Positions 1 to 24,900 of a stretch of 64,000 nt of DNA are shown piece by piece (position 1 is the first letter of the stretch; every line of letters begins with the position of its first letter). The DNA lies in assembly GCF_954871325.1 (NCBI RefSeq), contig NC_088778.1, forward strand, positions 16,519,666-16,583,665, given 5' to 3'. Both the position numbers and the translations under genes were made by a program. The notes under the pieces were generated by a model that saw nothing but the letters and a program-made list of their open reading frames with translations, had not been told where the DNA came from and made no database searches. This stretch comes from Gordionus sp. m RMFG-2023. Taxonomy: Eukaryota; Nematomorpha; Gordioida; Chordodea; Parachordodidae.

Positions 1-8
1 CAATCTAA

Positions 9-290
9 GGCTGCATTCAAAAGACGGATCCGTTTTTTACATCCGTTCCGTCAAAAGTCAATCTCATTAAAAATGATATATATTGATTTTCATTTTTAAA
101 AAATTATAAGTAACGTTATAAAGCTCTATAAAATTTGCCGGATCAAAAAGTCAAAATGTTTTGACTTTAAAATTTGCCGGATCCTTTTTAAGACGGAAGG
201 TATCGGAACGGAAGCACTATGAACATATATATCATTTTTAATGAGATTGACTTTTGACGGAACGGATCCGTCTCCACTTTGAATGCAGCC
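9..290. mobile_element. PIF/Harbinger-like MITE
   Basis: The ends are inverted repeats: GGCTGCATTC at 9-18 and GAATGCAGCC at 281-290. The similarity continues inward through a stretch containing GGATCCGT and CAAAAGTCAATCTCATTA on both sides. A 3-bp TAA flanks each end (6-8 and 291-293), as expected for the TWA duplications of PIF/Harbinger. It has no coding capacity. The superfamily assignment rests on the TSD length and the GG-starting TIR only. Confidence 0.7.
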
Positions 291-2177
291 TAATAAGAAA
301 CTGAATCGTAGCATATCTGCAATGTTGACTATTAGGATATAAAAATAAGATAATTGTGCGTATATGGGATAATTAATACGATATAAAATCGCATATTGTT
401 TTTTTATTTAATGTAATTTCTTTAGTCAAGTTAAAATTGATATATTTTAATTTTGATATGAAATTTTACAAGATATAATGTGTAAAGGAAGGTTAATATA
501 GATTAATTCGATTTTAAATAATTAAAATTTATAATCTTTTAATTTTATTTAAATTTTGAGTAGCTTTCAATAGTAGCTGGGCTAATTTTGATATTATAAT
601 ATCTAATTCGAGTTGCGGGTAATACTCATTTGCTACTTTAAAAAAATGAATAAGAGATATTATATATCTCCTAAACGCAGGCACACTTCCACCAAGCCAA
701 TGATAATATTACCCATTAAATATTTATATTTTTTAGCAAAAATGGGAACCAACATAAGCGAAAATAGGAAACTAAATTAAAATTAGCAAATTTAATTTCA
801 AGCATAATCTTGCATCATATTCATATCGCACACCCCCCCCCCCAACAGGGCAAAATAACTGCCCCAAATAATATTTTTAAGTAATTATTGTTTGTAGTGT
901 ATAATTTAGATATTTATGTTATAAATAATCTGACATGAAAATACTAATATCTGAAAGTTTTTAGGTTATAAGCTTTGCCTATAGCCATTTAAAATTGCTA
1001 AAATATGACATTTAAACAATATTTATTCATTTAATATATAATTTGAGATTAAATTATTTCCTTTGGCGCCTTAGGGAACTTTTATTAGAAACGGTATTTT
1101 GCTAATTTACAATTAAATTTTCCAATATACCATTACATTCGTTAGTTTATCATATAATTTGAGTATTTGAGTCTGGTCCTTTGGCACTTTTGCGATATGG
1201 CATAGGCGAAGCGTATGTAGACCATATTTTTATTATTCGAATAGTAGTGATAACAAATCGAATAATAATAAAAATTAATGACAGATAGAAAATAAAATTT
1301 GTTTGTTTTAATATTTTTTAATCAATTTATAAATATTGATTCTACTAGAATATTTTTTGGGGCCCTCATCTATGCTCATTTATGAAATTTTCTTATTATA
1401 AATTAATTTTTGAAACGTTTTTATAAGAAAAAAACATTTTGACTTAACTTTAAACAAATTTTTTCCCTACATAAAAAAGATATAAAGTAAAATCAAAGCT
1501 AACTATAATTTAAAAATAAATGATGAGAAAATAAGATTGACAGTTTTCGGACACATTTTTCTGTTTTAAAATGAGAATGATAATAATTTTAAGCATATAA
1601 CAGTCTTTATATTTTATTGATATTAATTATTCAAAAAATATAATTTTTATAAGAAGATAATAAATAAAATAGACCTACCCCAAAAATAGACCGAATAACG
1701 AATTAATAATTATATTTGATTCAAATTTTATAAATAATTTAAAAAATAATATTTGACAAATCAAATCCTTCTCGTTAATCGATCGAATAATTCAAAACTT
1801 CGTATAAAATATTTAAATTTAAAAAATTTGTTGATTTTTTCCAAAAATTACAATAAAATATATTATCAAATAAAGTTTTTTTTAAAAAATTTAAGCACCA
1901 TTATCTTACTATAAACACTAAGAGCATGGTAGTTTTACAAGCAATGGGAATTGGACAAAGTAAAATATTTTTATGAATTTAGAGGACATTTTTTCCATTG
2001 TCTGTTAAATTGTCCATTTAGCCCTAATTTAAAATAAAATTAGATCCGATTCTGTCTATTTTCGTCCAGCCTGGTCTGAACTTGTCAGTGGAAGGTTAGT
2101 TCCTGCAATTTTAGCTAACTAAATGTGCATGATTGTTTAAAATATTTTAGCCATGGGATAAAGAAAATTCAAAAAAT
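291..2177. other. AT-rich intergenic stretch, no gene recognised
   Basis: I see no coding pattern, no clear terminal repeats and no RNA gene. It contains an 11-base C run at 833-843. It lies downstream of the visible part of RAD51, whose last exon must be beyond the left edge or so diverged that I missed it here. Confidence 0.5.
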
Positions 2178-2256
2178 TAAAACGGGCCGGGCAATTTGTC
2201 CTTACAAATTATTTGGGCCGGGGCAGCTAATTTTTACATAAAATATCAGGTCTCTG
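2178..2256. mobile_element. Right end of a GGCCGGG-type hAT
   Basis: A short GGGCCGGG-bearing stretch ends in CAGGTCTCTG (2247-2256). This is the inverse of the CAGAGACCTG terminus of the complete element at 42208-43132. No matching left end was found, so this is a fragment. Confidence 0.4.
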
Positions 2257-3099
2257 ATTTTTCGTAAAATTTTAATAGGCCATCACGAGGCATTAAAATT
2301 TTAATATATTTTTTCGAATTTCAAACTTACATCTTGATTTAAAAAACACGCTTATTTTTCTTTGTATTTTATGAGCTGTCTTACTATCTATAAATAATAT
2401 AGTAAATTCATTATAAAAAAAAGATTTTGTAAAAAGAAGAGACATATAAGCGCCTTAATTGACATTGGCGAAAAATTAGATATAAAATGTGATAGCCGGA
2501 AAATTCATATAAAAAAATTTAACGTTTTTCGTCAACCTTGGAAATTAAAAAAAACTATAACGGGTTAGTGCAAAAATTCTTTAGACTGGGCAGACTTCTA
2601 ATTGATAAATTTCAAACCTTTAGCAACATATCACAATTCACAACTATTCATTACTTAAAAATTTTTGAATCGAATATTCAAAGAATGGAAGAATATTTTT
2701 ATTCGTATGAATACGTATAATGATGAAATGATACCAATGCCCACTTCATGATATATTGACCAATGCTTAAAATTTTAACCGATATCCAAAATAATCACTA
2801 ACCATTATAATTTAAAATAATCTTACATTAAGCCCATGAATTAATAAGAAAATTTTTTTATCTAAACAGATAAGAAAGAAAGCGTTAATTATTTTTCCTC
2901 TTAATAATTTATTACGTAGTTAGCTTTATTATAAAGAATAAACACACAATAAAATAAATTAATAATATAAATTTCATTTGAAAGACATTTTTATGGCGTA
3001 AATTAATAATCAAAAAATATTTTTATGGAAATGGAGAATGAAAAATCTTTTAATATATTTTTTTCACTATTATTTAAAAAAAAAATATTTCATTTTAAA

Positions 3100-3139
3100 A
3101 AAATTGGTATGATACCATACTGGTATCGGTGCATCTCTG
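3100..3139. mobile_element. hAT terminus (GGTATCGGTGCATCTCTG)
   Basis: The sequence ends GGTATCGGTGCATCTCTG, the inverse of a CAGAGATGCACCGATACC terminus. Related ends occur at 10167 and near 13861. The 5' partner is not recognisable, so only the terminus is called. The stretch 3140-3679 shows nothing else except a half MITE terminus, TTAAACGGCTCG, at 3459-3470. Confidence 0.4.
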
Positions 3140-3679
3140 ATGTATAGTTTTCGATTCTACGAATAATAAATTATTCTATGCGTATTATCATAATTTTACC
3201 CAAAAACTAAAAGTTAGTAAACTAAATCTAGTCGACTTGTCTGAAACTGAAACCAAGTTTTGTGACAAAAAAAACGACCCAAAACTGACTTGAATATTCT
3301 TAAACTAGTCGTGAACTAGAGTCTCTTGTATATAATATAAAATAGGGAGTGATAAAAAAATTTCGATGGGGTCACTCATACTTTTATATATTAAAAACTT
3401 ATGCCCTAAAAGATATATTCCAAGATAGTTTTAATGAAACTACTGACGCGTAGTGCTATTAAACGGCTCGCGTCCATTTAAAAAAAAACGGTTAACTAAA
3501 GATTTTACTAAAAAATATTACCTAAGCTTACATATTTTGCTCATATTTACGAAAGTAAAGGTAATAAATAATTTTCTGTCTAGACATTATATGGGCAAAT
3601 ATATTTTCTGTAAAAGAAGTCTTAATGTTTTTTTGTAATATAAAACAAGATTTAAAAATATAGCAATATTATATCATAC

Positions 3680-14745
<11,066 letters not shown>

Positions 14746-15059
14746 ATTTAATGATAAATTAATTAAAAATTCAACTATATTCTTATGTCATAAATAATAT
14801 TCAGATAGGTTTGCGCATTTTAAATCTCGAGCGTTTAGCAGGCTGATGGATAAATGATTTGAATCCATTATTAGCTTAATAAGTATACAATCTGAAAATT
14901 AGTGTAATTTTTTCGTCTGCTTTCGTACTCATCTAACCTTGAGGAAGAATAAATAGAATATTAATATAAAATTCAAAGAAGCGTTTAATTAAGTTTTGAC
15001 AATATCTAAATTTATTTTTTATTAATAAGTATTTTTCAGAAATATTAGGTTACAATGGC

Positions 15060-16460
15060 CAGAGTTGTTAAACGCTATTTTTAAAAGTAGCGCGCTACCG
15101 CTATAGCTATTTGTCAAAAAAAAGTAGCGCGCTACCCCTTTCGCTATTTGTCAAAAAAAGTAGCGCGCTATTAGCTACTTTTTTTCAAAAGTAGCTTAGC
15201 TACTTTTAAGCTACTTTTTATAAAAAATTTTTTAGAAACAAATGAAACAAATTTTTTTTATTTTTTTTTGCTTATAATGTAAATGTATAATAAATAATAT
15301 ATAAAAATCAACATTTATAAATATAAAAATATAGTTAGTTTAAATTATAAAAAAATAAGCAGTATAAATAAATATTTATTTTAATTTGTTGCATTTTAAT
15401 AATAATATCATTTCAATAATATCATCCCCAAGTCTAGAGCGACGATCAGAAAGTATAAGCTTTGTTAAATAATCTCTCGACACTAGCACTTGAGGGCAAG
15501 GAAGCTCTAAAAATATTTAATCAGATCAATTTATAAATATAAATAAGTTTTTACCTTCTGTTATGTGTCCAACTATCTGCGGATGTACATACATAAGATA
15601 TATCTGATAACTCTACTATTAGTGCAACTTTCATCGCTTTGAAGTTGTCGGCTATTTTATTCATAAGTGTCTGGCGACATAAAACTGTTGTGCCAGGGGA
15701 TAAAGTTTTAATCATCATAGTAAATGATGGATTATCAACCAAGGACAATGGCTGAACTGTGTCAATAATAAAATCAACAATTACTTTATCAGCCAATTTT
15801 TGTGAAATATTGGCATGTTTATTATCAGTTAATTTGATTTGGATAGTATTTGTCTTTTTGAATGAAGATTCTCTTATACCAAAATTTTTTATATGTTTCT
15901 CTATTACCTTATAGCAATTGGCGTGAACAGTCTAATAAAATAAATAATATTATAATGTAAAAATAACAATTTACCTTTAGGTGTTTCTTCATGTTTTAGC
16001 TACTCGATTGATTTGATAATATATTTTTTTTACATTTTAAGCACAAGAATTTGAATCCAGATTTTGTTTTAATATTTATTTTAAAAAATTTTTCAAATCT
16101 AGGGAATGGGAAATCGTTATTAGAGCTATTAAGTACATTTTCTTCCATTGAATCTTCCATGTCTGAATCACTTTCAAGGATTTGGATATCCATGGGCGAT
16201 GCCATTTTAGATTATTAACACAGATTGAAAATATAAATTGAAAATATATTTAAATTTCAAAATTAAATAATAAATTATAAAAATTATAATTAATTATGAT
16301 ATTATATTTAAATTTTCATGTTTACTTACATTCCTTATATTTTTTAAAAGTAGCGAAGTAGCGCGCTACTTAGCTACTTTTAAAAAAAGTAGCGCGCTAA
16401 AAAATTAAATAATTTTAAGGCTATTAGCAATAGCTACCAAAAAAGATAGCGCGAACTCTG
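15060..16460 (-). mobile_element. hAT transposon, internally deleted, perfect TSD
   Basis: The ends are CAGAGTTGTTAAACGC and GCGCGAACTCTG, and ACAATGGC flanks both sides (15052-15059 and 16461-16468). Both termini carry repeated GTAGCGCGCTAC, itself a 12-bp palindrome. On the minus strand the reading starts MASPMDIQILESD (16205), has a BED-like CLKCKK pair, continues in MADKVIVDFIID (15796) to SADSWTHNRR, and passes a roughly 50-nt intron. It resumes with the C-terminal dimerisation part (LSDRRSRLGDDIIEM). Most of the catalytic domain is missing, so this is a non-autonomous derivative. It lies 315 bp upstream of the RAD51 start. Confidence 0.9.
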
Positions 16461-16468
16461 ACAATGGC

Positions 16469-17189
16469 GTAGCCAGGATTTATTATTGAATGAGGTTTAA
16501 AAAAAATTTTAAACTCCATTTTCTCCAGGCTTTGATCGGGTCCCTTAAAAAATACTATATCATATTAATTTTTTAATAGTTATTATTATGAGATCATTGT
16601 TTAAGTTAGATGAACCATTAGAAATACTAATTTTCAATTTGCCAATATTTTGTGCTGTATTAATGTCTAACCAATATTGTAACCAGCAAACAAAATTTTG
16701 GCCAAATTTATGATTATTAAACAACTGAAAGCATTATTCTGAAAATATTATCATGTTTAGTGTTCAATTGTAAATTCATCCAATCCATTTGATGGTGAAA
16801 AAAAAAAATTGCCCCCCAAACCACCCATTTTATGTATCCCTCAATATGCCTTATTCTATGTTAAAAATAACTATTTTATAGCATATAGCAAAATTTTACA
16901 GAGAATTTCTTATTAAAATACTTTAGTATAAATAACATCCCTTTATCTAACTATTTATTTATTTTAATGATACAATAAAAAAATTACAAAATGTAGAATT
17001 TATACAGATTATTATATTTAAAATATATTATAGACAACTGTACTTTAAAAAAATAATATTATTAATTACAATAAAATATAAGTAATTCTTGTTGCAAATA
17101 ATGATATTAAAGAAATATAATTATTATAAAATATAAGTTATTCTTGTTGCAAATAACGATGTTAAAAAAATATAATTGACAAATGACTA
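16469..17189. other. Intergenic, nothing recognised
   Basis: AT-rich sequence without coding pattern. A short GGCGTAGCCAGGATTT at its left edge resembles transposon termini but has no partner. Confidence 0.45.
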
Positions 17190-19490
17190 TAGTCAAAACC
17201 GTTTAATTGCGAAAGCTTGTGACCAAAATAGTTAAAAATTTTGATTATCCGATATTTCGCAATTATACGATTAAAAATCAATAATTTATTTATTAAAAAT
17301 CAGTTTGTGTTTTTTATGCAAATATTTATCATCTATATATATTTTAAGCATATAAACTATCAAACTTTGTAATAAATACATTTTTTTAATTAATGTACAA
17401 ACTATATATTTAAATTTAAATAATTATAAAATGAATAAAAAAATCATTTTTTAAAATATATTTAATAAGTAGCATATGTCAATGACATATAATAATACCT
17501 AGACTGACGATTCATTCATTAAAAGTGTACATCAATACAAATCAGCTAGAGACGCCATCTTGGTTACTGTAATAAATATTAAAATTTTAAACGAGAGCCT
17601 AATTTTATATTATATCTGATGCAAACTTTATTAAAGAATTGCCTGTTCATCGAGATAATAAGAAAGTAAGTTATCAATTTAATATTAGTTTTTAACATGA
17701 AAATAATTATTATAAAGGTTACCAAAATGGCGGGTCCAGCTGATTTGCTTTTAACGACGCTTAAAAATGCATCTTAATGAATGAATCGTCAGTCTAGGTA
17801 TTATTATATGTCATTGGCATATGTTTTAATTGCCCGCGTAATAATTTTTCTTGCAAACCTATGCTTATAAATGTCACTTCTACAAGCAATTCAAATTCAT
17901 AAAAAATTGAATTAGAAAAATATAACAAATTTATATAAATTAATCGTATATATATATGCCAATAAAATAAAGACAGGTTTGTAATAAATTTTGAATTTTA
18001 TCTTATTGAAAAAACCAGCCTGCCCTAATTTTTTTTAAACTCAACAATATCACATTTATTTCAATTCTAATTGTTCTGTCCCAAACTTAAAATTACATTT
18101 ATTTTAGTAAAGCAAAACATTTTTTTGCTGGTTTTTTAATTTGCAATTTTTATTTAAAAAGTTTTTAATAATATAACCAATAATGATATTTACAATTTTT
18201 ATCATAGAGCAATCCAGAAAAATAAAAATCTTTAAACTAAGTATTTTTACAAATTTATAAATTGACGAGATGGTGCTTATTTTAATTTACATAACTTAAT
18301 TTTAAATGATAAGTAATTAAAAAATAAATAAAAAACAGGTTAGGCTTGAAAATTTAAGTTTATTAAAAGTGTCATATTTTAATTCACATATTTTATTTGA
18401 AATCTTTGACTATACAAAAAAGGTATATCCATAAATATCTTGTTTTTTTAGATTAAATTATAAGATCTATAGATTTACTTCGCCATTTCAGAACTTTAAT
18501 TAACTTCTATATTATCTAATCTTTTTAAAATGAACTTATATCTAAGAATGAAAGTTTATTAATGCTTTATTAATATAATATATTATTTGAACTTATTTTA
18601 TTATACATACATGCATCACAAATATAAAATAATGTAAGATTTAATAAAAATATTTTGTGATAAGAGTTTTGGATAGACTCTAGTGTAAATAATTCTTTAT
18701 CTACTATATTTTCTAGATTTTTTAGTGAATCTTGGTCCCAATATTACACCTCTGATAATCTTTAATCAGAGATGGAAGTATATTTCTGTTCCATTATTTG
18801 CATTAATAATATATGCACTCCCTTTTTCATTGCAAACATTATGAAAATTTATATTCGTCTTTTCCTAAATCTCCGCAACCAGCTGCTAGTAGGAATGCCT
18901 ATAATATATAATCATATTATATATATAATTATCTTCATTGAATGTTTGGCTAAAAAACATAACTTTTTCTAACATCACTGGCCCATTTAAACTGCAATTT
19001 TTACTTCGCATTTGAGCAAGCCCAAACTAATAAAGCTGCTTCTGTCTTTGGGTAACAACTCATTCGAACTCTTTTAGTTGCAGGCGGCTTATTCTTTAGA
19101 AATTGCGAGGATATAGTTGGTTTATTAGCTTCCAATCTATAAATTGTCGATGTATGGAATGATGTTTTACTCTAAAAATAATTTAAACATGATTATAATA
19201 TATAATAAAATTATCATTTTTGTATTAAAAAAAGCTAAAGGTGCAGTTCTTGTAAAAAAAATTTTTTGATAATTTTTTTTTTTTTTCACTTATCCGATTA
19301 AATTAACGTTATTGTCATATAAATGGGACCTGAAAAATTTCGCAATTAACCGATATTTTGCCATTAACCAATTCGCAATTATAAATGTAATTTAACATTA
19401 TGTCATAGTAATTTTTATCAAAATCGCGGGGTTTTTTCGCATTTAAAAGTGTTTGCACTTAAGCGATATGCAATTAAACGGTTTTGACTG
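17190..19490 (-). mobile_element. Tigger/pogo-like (Tc1/mariner) element remnant
   Basis: The ends TAGTCAAAACCGTTTAATTG (17190) and CGGTTTTGACTG (to 19490) are inverted, with TA on each side (17188-17189 and 19491-19492). On the minus strand near 18970-19190 a remnant includes MSCYPKTEAALLVWACSNAK followed by SLNGPVMLEK in another frame. This is the CENP-B-type DNA-binding segment of pogo-like transposases. Further coding sequence is not recognisable. A MITE is nested inside. Confidence 0.75.
17473..17823. mobile_element. MITE with ~55-bp TIRs nested in the Tigger-like element
   Basis: The inverted ends start CATATGTCAATGACATATAA and include CTAGACTGACGATTCATTCA. The right arm, ending in CATATG at 17823, is nearly identical. 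The centre is non-coding. I see no convincing target duplication, so the superfamily is open. Confidence 0.7.
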
Positions 19491-19492
19491 TA

Positions 19493-21227
19493 TTATCAAA
19501 ATATAAATAATTCTTATTGCAAATGGAATACTTTTATTAAAAATAGTATAATATAAAAAAATATATAAAGATTATGACTAAGAATTTATTTTAATTAAGT
19601 TTTGCGTATAAAAATTTTACTTAGAACATATTATAATAATATCGCAATTTTGTGATTTAAATTTATAAAGACGGCTCTACTCTTCTATGAGATTTGGCTA
19701 ATTCATCTAGAATCAAATTTTTATCTAGAATAATCTTATTATAAATATTTAATAGAGCTACATTTAAACGGTTTTCTCCTTTGATATTACTCAATGGCGT
19801 CACTAGGAGGGAGCGCACAGGGCTCGAGCCCCCTAAAAAATTTGAATAGCCCCTGAAACAAAAAATTTTTTTTTAATGGCTCCTTAATATCCCCTTGAAG
19901 TAAAAATAAATTTTTTGCTCCCTGTCTATTAAGTAATATATCGATTTAATATTATTATTTAAAAATTAATAAGACTATTTGATTATTTAAAAATTAATAA
20001 GACTAAATTTTTATTAAATGAATACTATTTTAATTACTAGATTAGATTAATACATATACATTATATTTTCACTATGTTAGCTTGCAATCAAGTTCTGTAT
20101 TAAAAATAAAATATCAATATCACTCACTAAATATTAATTTAGCATTCAGTTGAAGCCTAATTGACTTTTATTATTTAAATTATAATATAAATATAATTAA
20201 ATAAATATAATCATTGATTAATTGAAAATTAACAAATTAAATATTGTAATTAGCCGAGTTTAAAATTACTAATCAACTATATTATTTATTTTTTAATTTT
20301 ATTACCATGCCTCTTCCTAAAAATATTATTAAGGTCCAGATAAGTATAAGACATTTCTTTTTAAAAAGTAGGTAGATTTATAGTTTATAATCCTCTATTA
20401 TATGTGGTTATAAAATATTAGGTAAAATACCACCTTTACAGACGTATATGACAGTTATATAATATATTAAGTTAATATTTTAATAAATTTTACTAATACA
20501 TGCTTTTAATAATATATTAGCAACAATTTACATTCAAATATTTAACGCCATCTATTTATTCAAAATTATTTATATTTAAACATCTTATTAATCATCTTAC
20601 AATGGATGTAATAAATTAGATATCTAATCTTCTCTCTTTTATGTGTTTTGAAAGCTATTTTTTTCTTCTTAAAAAACAGTTTTGATTTAAATTTTTAATA
20701 TGAGTATATTTTGATATTATTACAAACAACTATTATCACCACATCTAGTTGGTATATTATACAACTAGAGGTGGTGCGACAATAATATATAAAATCATTG
20801 TTTTCATCATATCACTCTGGTTCTTATTTTATAGTTTAAAGAATAAAAAATTTATACTAGAAAGAATAATATTTATCTACCACAAAAATTGAAGTCACAA
20901 AAAATAATTTTAATTATATTCAATCTTCTCTTTAACGATCGATATTTAAAAAGTATTATAATAAATTAGAATCAATCTATAGCATAAATAACATAATAAT
21001 TTATTGCAGGCATTAGAATCAATCTATAGCATAAATAACATAATAATTTATTGCAGGCTCTAGATAGTATAATCAAACTATTGCAAGTATATTATTTAAA
21101 GATTGGTCGAATAAAAATGACTCGATATAATAAATCATTATATATCCGGAATCTTTCCCGTGATTAATATTTATATAATACATCGCTTCTTCATTATGTA
21201 TATAATCTATAAAAAGTTTTTAAATAT
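19493..21227. other. Intergenic region with a hairpin and a 47-bp tandem duplication
   Basis: There is no gene. A 15-bp inverted pair (CACCACATCTAGTTG at 20737-20751 and CAACTAGAGGTGGTG at 20762-20776) can form a stem with a 10-nt loop. A perfect 47-bp unit is duplicated at 20965-21011 and 21012-21058, about 170 bp past the CC2D1 stop. Confidence 0.6.
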
Positions 21228-21931
21228 TTATAATATGTAGAGCCAATCATGCTTGGTTTCTTCGATATCCTTTCTGTGAAGGGGATCTCTAATTTTAAGC
21301 ATAATTTCAAGTTTGCCACCCGCTTCTTTTCTATTGTTCATCAAGCTAGCACATTCGTGAATCGTACAAGTTTCGTTTTCAAAAGGAAACAACTTCACGT
21401 TAACTATGCCCAATAATCTATCTCCATTAATGAATCGCATTAATCCACTTTATGATTATGCAAATATTTATTTTTAAAATTAGTTTAGAATTTAGGATAA
21501 AAAATTTGATGAATTTTTTTACCCCTTGATATATACTTCTAATTTTAAACTTTGTCTTTTGAAAGCCCTTGCTAAAGCTCTAGATTTTCTATCGATATTT
21601 AATTTGAAGGTTTGATTATATTCTGATAAAAAAAATAATAAAAAGAGTATTTAACATATATAACTTAAAAAAAAATTATAATCTATAATAATAATTTGAT
21701 TAAAATTTTATGTCTAAACAACTTTTGTTTATTATCTTGACAATTATGATAACATGCTTGAAATTACCGGGATTATTCGTGCCATAAATCACATCAGTTT
21801 TATCTCTTTGAGGACTAGTCTGCAAATAAAAGTGTCAAAGGTATTTAAAATTAAAGTCTATGATTATTATAATTTTACATTAGGAAATGGAAATTCGTAT
21901 TTCACGTATGTGTCGATTTCTTTATTTGCGG
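21228..21931 (-). CDS. CC2D1: CC2D1 last four exons (C2 domain)
   Basis: Exons 21879-21931, 21768-21819, 21523-21622 and 21228-21447 are separated by introns of 59, 145 and 75 nt. They encode EIDTYVKYEFPFPN, TSPQRDKTDVIYGTNNP, EYNQTFKLNIDRKSRALARA and the C-terminal strands ending HDWLYIL. This parallels the C2 domain of animal CC2D1A (FVRFDFPYPN, DKTSVIKNTDSPEF, RVLGTAQLKL, GGRLEVMVRIREPL). Acceptors are TATAG, TGCAG, ATCAG and TAAAG. Confidence 0.93.
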
Positions 21932-24900
21932 CTATAAATAACAAAAATATTATCCTGATAAATATTGAATTTTTCATTTATTTATTTTTTGGGAAGAATA
22001 TCAATTTTTATATTTTATTTTGTTGAAGAATATTATTTTTCATATTTTATTTTGTTGAAGAATATTATTTTTCAATTTATCGATTTTATGTCGATAAAGA
22101 TATTTATTATATATTTTAATAGCGACTTTTTTATATTTTCTCGGAATTAATCGATAGTTATATTATAAGAAATTATAATTACTTTAGGAAAATCGATTTA
22201 TTATATTAATATTTTTTTACTAAGAATTGAGAGGATCAAAAATTATTTTAAAAGACGAAATAATTATTCTGATTTTGGATTACGTGATGTTTAAAAATGT
22301 GGAAATAAAGTTATAGAATTTATGTGTAAAAAGCAATATTTAACATTGGCGACAAAGAAATAAACCTGGGAAAACTGACAATTGAAAAAAAAAATATTTA
22401 AATTCTTTATCTAAAATGCCAACATCGATTCCTATTAAGGAAAACAGATTCATTTACAATATTTTGTATCAAATTGGAGGCATACTTCATATTAAACGAT
22501 ATATCGAATAATGAAAAAAACGGGCAGCACTCATTTAGGCATTAGCAACGTATGACTTAAATAAAGTTATTTTAAAATTCGCTATAAGTCCATAAATAAA
22601 ATAAAATATGACGATATTTTAGATTCTTTAATAGCCAACGAGAAAAAAAATAGCACTTTTGGAAAGTTTCCAATTCGTTAAACGTCCGATAATTTTTAAA
22701 TTCACTAAAGGCGTTAGCGCTAAAATGTAATTTTAAAGAAAAATATGAGGAAAATTAAAAATGCAGATAAATAATGGATTAGAAGGCAATGAGATCAAAA
22801 CAAAGTTATTACTAGAAGAAGATTTGGGAATAGAGGATATTGATTCTTTGAACCATAGACTTGATAGACGAAAAGGAAAAAGCAAAAGGTATATTTTATT
22901 GTCAAGCCAGAAAGGAACGAGATTAAAACAAAATAGAAAATAGTGAAATAAACTATATAAGACAATAAAAAACATAATAGTAATAATAATAGCAAAGTTC
23001 AGGAAGGCTATAGTGACAATTATCCCCACCAAACGAGATTAGATAACAGATTTACTAGATATAATAAATATGACAACTCGAATTATGGAAGACATAATAA
23101 ACCCGCAGTACAAATATAATAATAATGATAACAAATATTACCGACATAATAATTGATATGACGACAATTATTACCACAAAAGTATCAATATTCTACGATA
23201 AGACAAGGGAAGATTACAACAATATTACAGTCAGACGAAAAAACTTGCTTCAAAGCGGTAGTGATAAACATCTAATTAAATCTTGCGATCAAAGAGGCAA
23301 AGAGGAAAATATATCGTATATATTGGATATCAAATCTTGTAAATAAAAATTCAAAGTTAATCTAAACATAGAGGAAAAAAAATAAACATGATCTAAGATA
23401 AGGAGCATTGGTATCAATTATTTCATTAAAGATATGGAATAAAATAAACTCCGATAAAATGATTCATTATTCGGATATAAAATTAAAGACGTATGAAGGT
23501 ACCGATATTGCCATCATAGGCAGTGTGGACGTAAAAATACAAATAAAAGTAACTAAAATACCTACCCGTGATTGTGGTGAAAGCTGATGGATCATCGTTG
23601 AACTGGATAAATGAATTCAGAGAATTAGTAAGAATCGATAATAGCAGGGACTAATAATATATATTTTGTGGGTTAAGAATAATAGAACCATAAAATTTTC
23701 GGAATGGGCCAGTCCTCTAACCAATAGTTAAGCCCAATGGAATATCAGACTTTGTATAGTCTATAAAATAACGACAAATCCATGGATGACACTGGGCATA
23801 TACTCTATTCAGAATACAAAAAATATTTAACAAAAAATTTAAAAGAATGCTATTCGAAATAATTCCGGCGTCAGCGATATTCCAAAGGACCATGGACCTA
23901 ATTCGGGGAAAATGACAGGAGTAGCATATTATATAAATGATCTAATAATTACAGGTTCTTCGGAAAAGAGCAAATTTCTTTAAAAAAAAGTAAAAAACCT
24001 AAGACATGTCATATCCAGCAAATGTCTTATGCCTCAGAAGAGAAACAAGAAGGGATAAAATGTGCTCCAATTCCTGAGTCAGAATGAAATGCAGTCACTA
24101 TTAGGACTTATGAATTTCTATCATCGATTTATAAAAAATTTTTAACAATCGCGGTATGACTTATTAAAGAAAGGCAACAACTTCCAAGCTCACTATCTTT
24201 TTTGGTAGCGATAGCTAATGGCGTGCTACTTTTTTTCCAATTGTTAATTTTTTTAGCGCGCTCCTTTTTTTGAAAGTAATTAAATAGCGCGCTACTCAAC
24301 TACTTTTCAAAATATAATGAATATAACTATAAACATAAAAATTTTAATATAATATCATAATTAATTATAATTTTTATGATTTATTATTTAATTTTGAAAT
24401 TGAAATTTATATTTTCAATTCGTATCATAAACCTAAATCATCTGGTGTAAATTATTTAAAATGTTATTGCAAATGGATATCCAAATCGATATAAGTTAGT
24501 CAGACAATTATAATATTAATGAATTGGAAGGTACCCTGGAAGAAAATGTTCTTGATAACAATAATATAATACATTTCCATTTCAAAATTTGAAAAATATT
24601 TTCAAATTAATGTAGAAACAAAAGGAGGATACAAATTTATTAGTTAAAAATGTAAAAAAAATATATCCTCAAATAAATCTAGTAGCTATAAAAAACTAAA
24701 GGTAATTGTCATTTTTAAATTCTAATCATATTTATTTTATAAGAAAGTTCATGCCAACAGTTTTAAAGAGATAAAAATTTTAACATAGGGGACTACATCC
24801 AAAAAGACCAATTCAATTCTAGCTAAATTGATTAATAATACTTGCCAATATTTCTCAGATACTGACTGATAAAGTAATTGTCAATTGATACAGCTCAGCC

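Noticed and set aside
126-314. Minus-strand 62-codon open stretch
   Set aside because: It lies within the 9-290 MITE and reads through its inverted arms. No homology.
22733-23346. Several open stretches on both strands
   Set aside because: They fall inside the fossil LTR element and overlap each other. They are not separate host genes.
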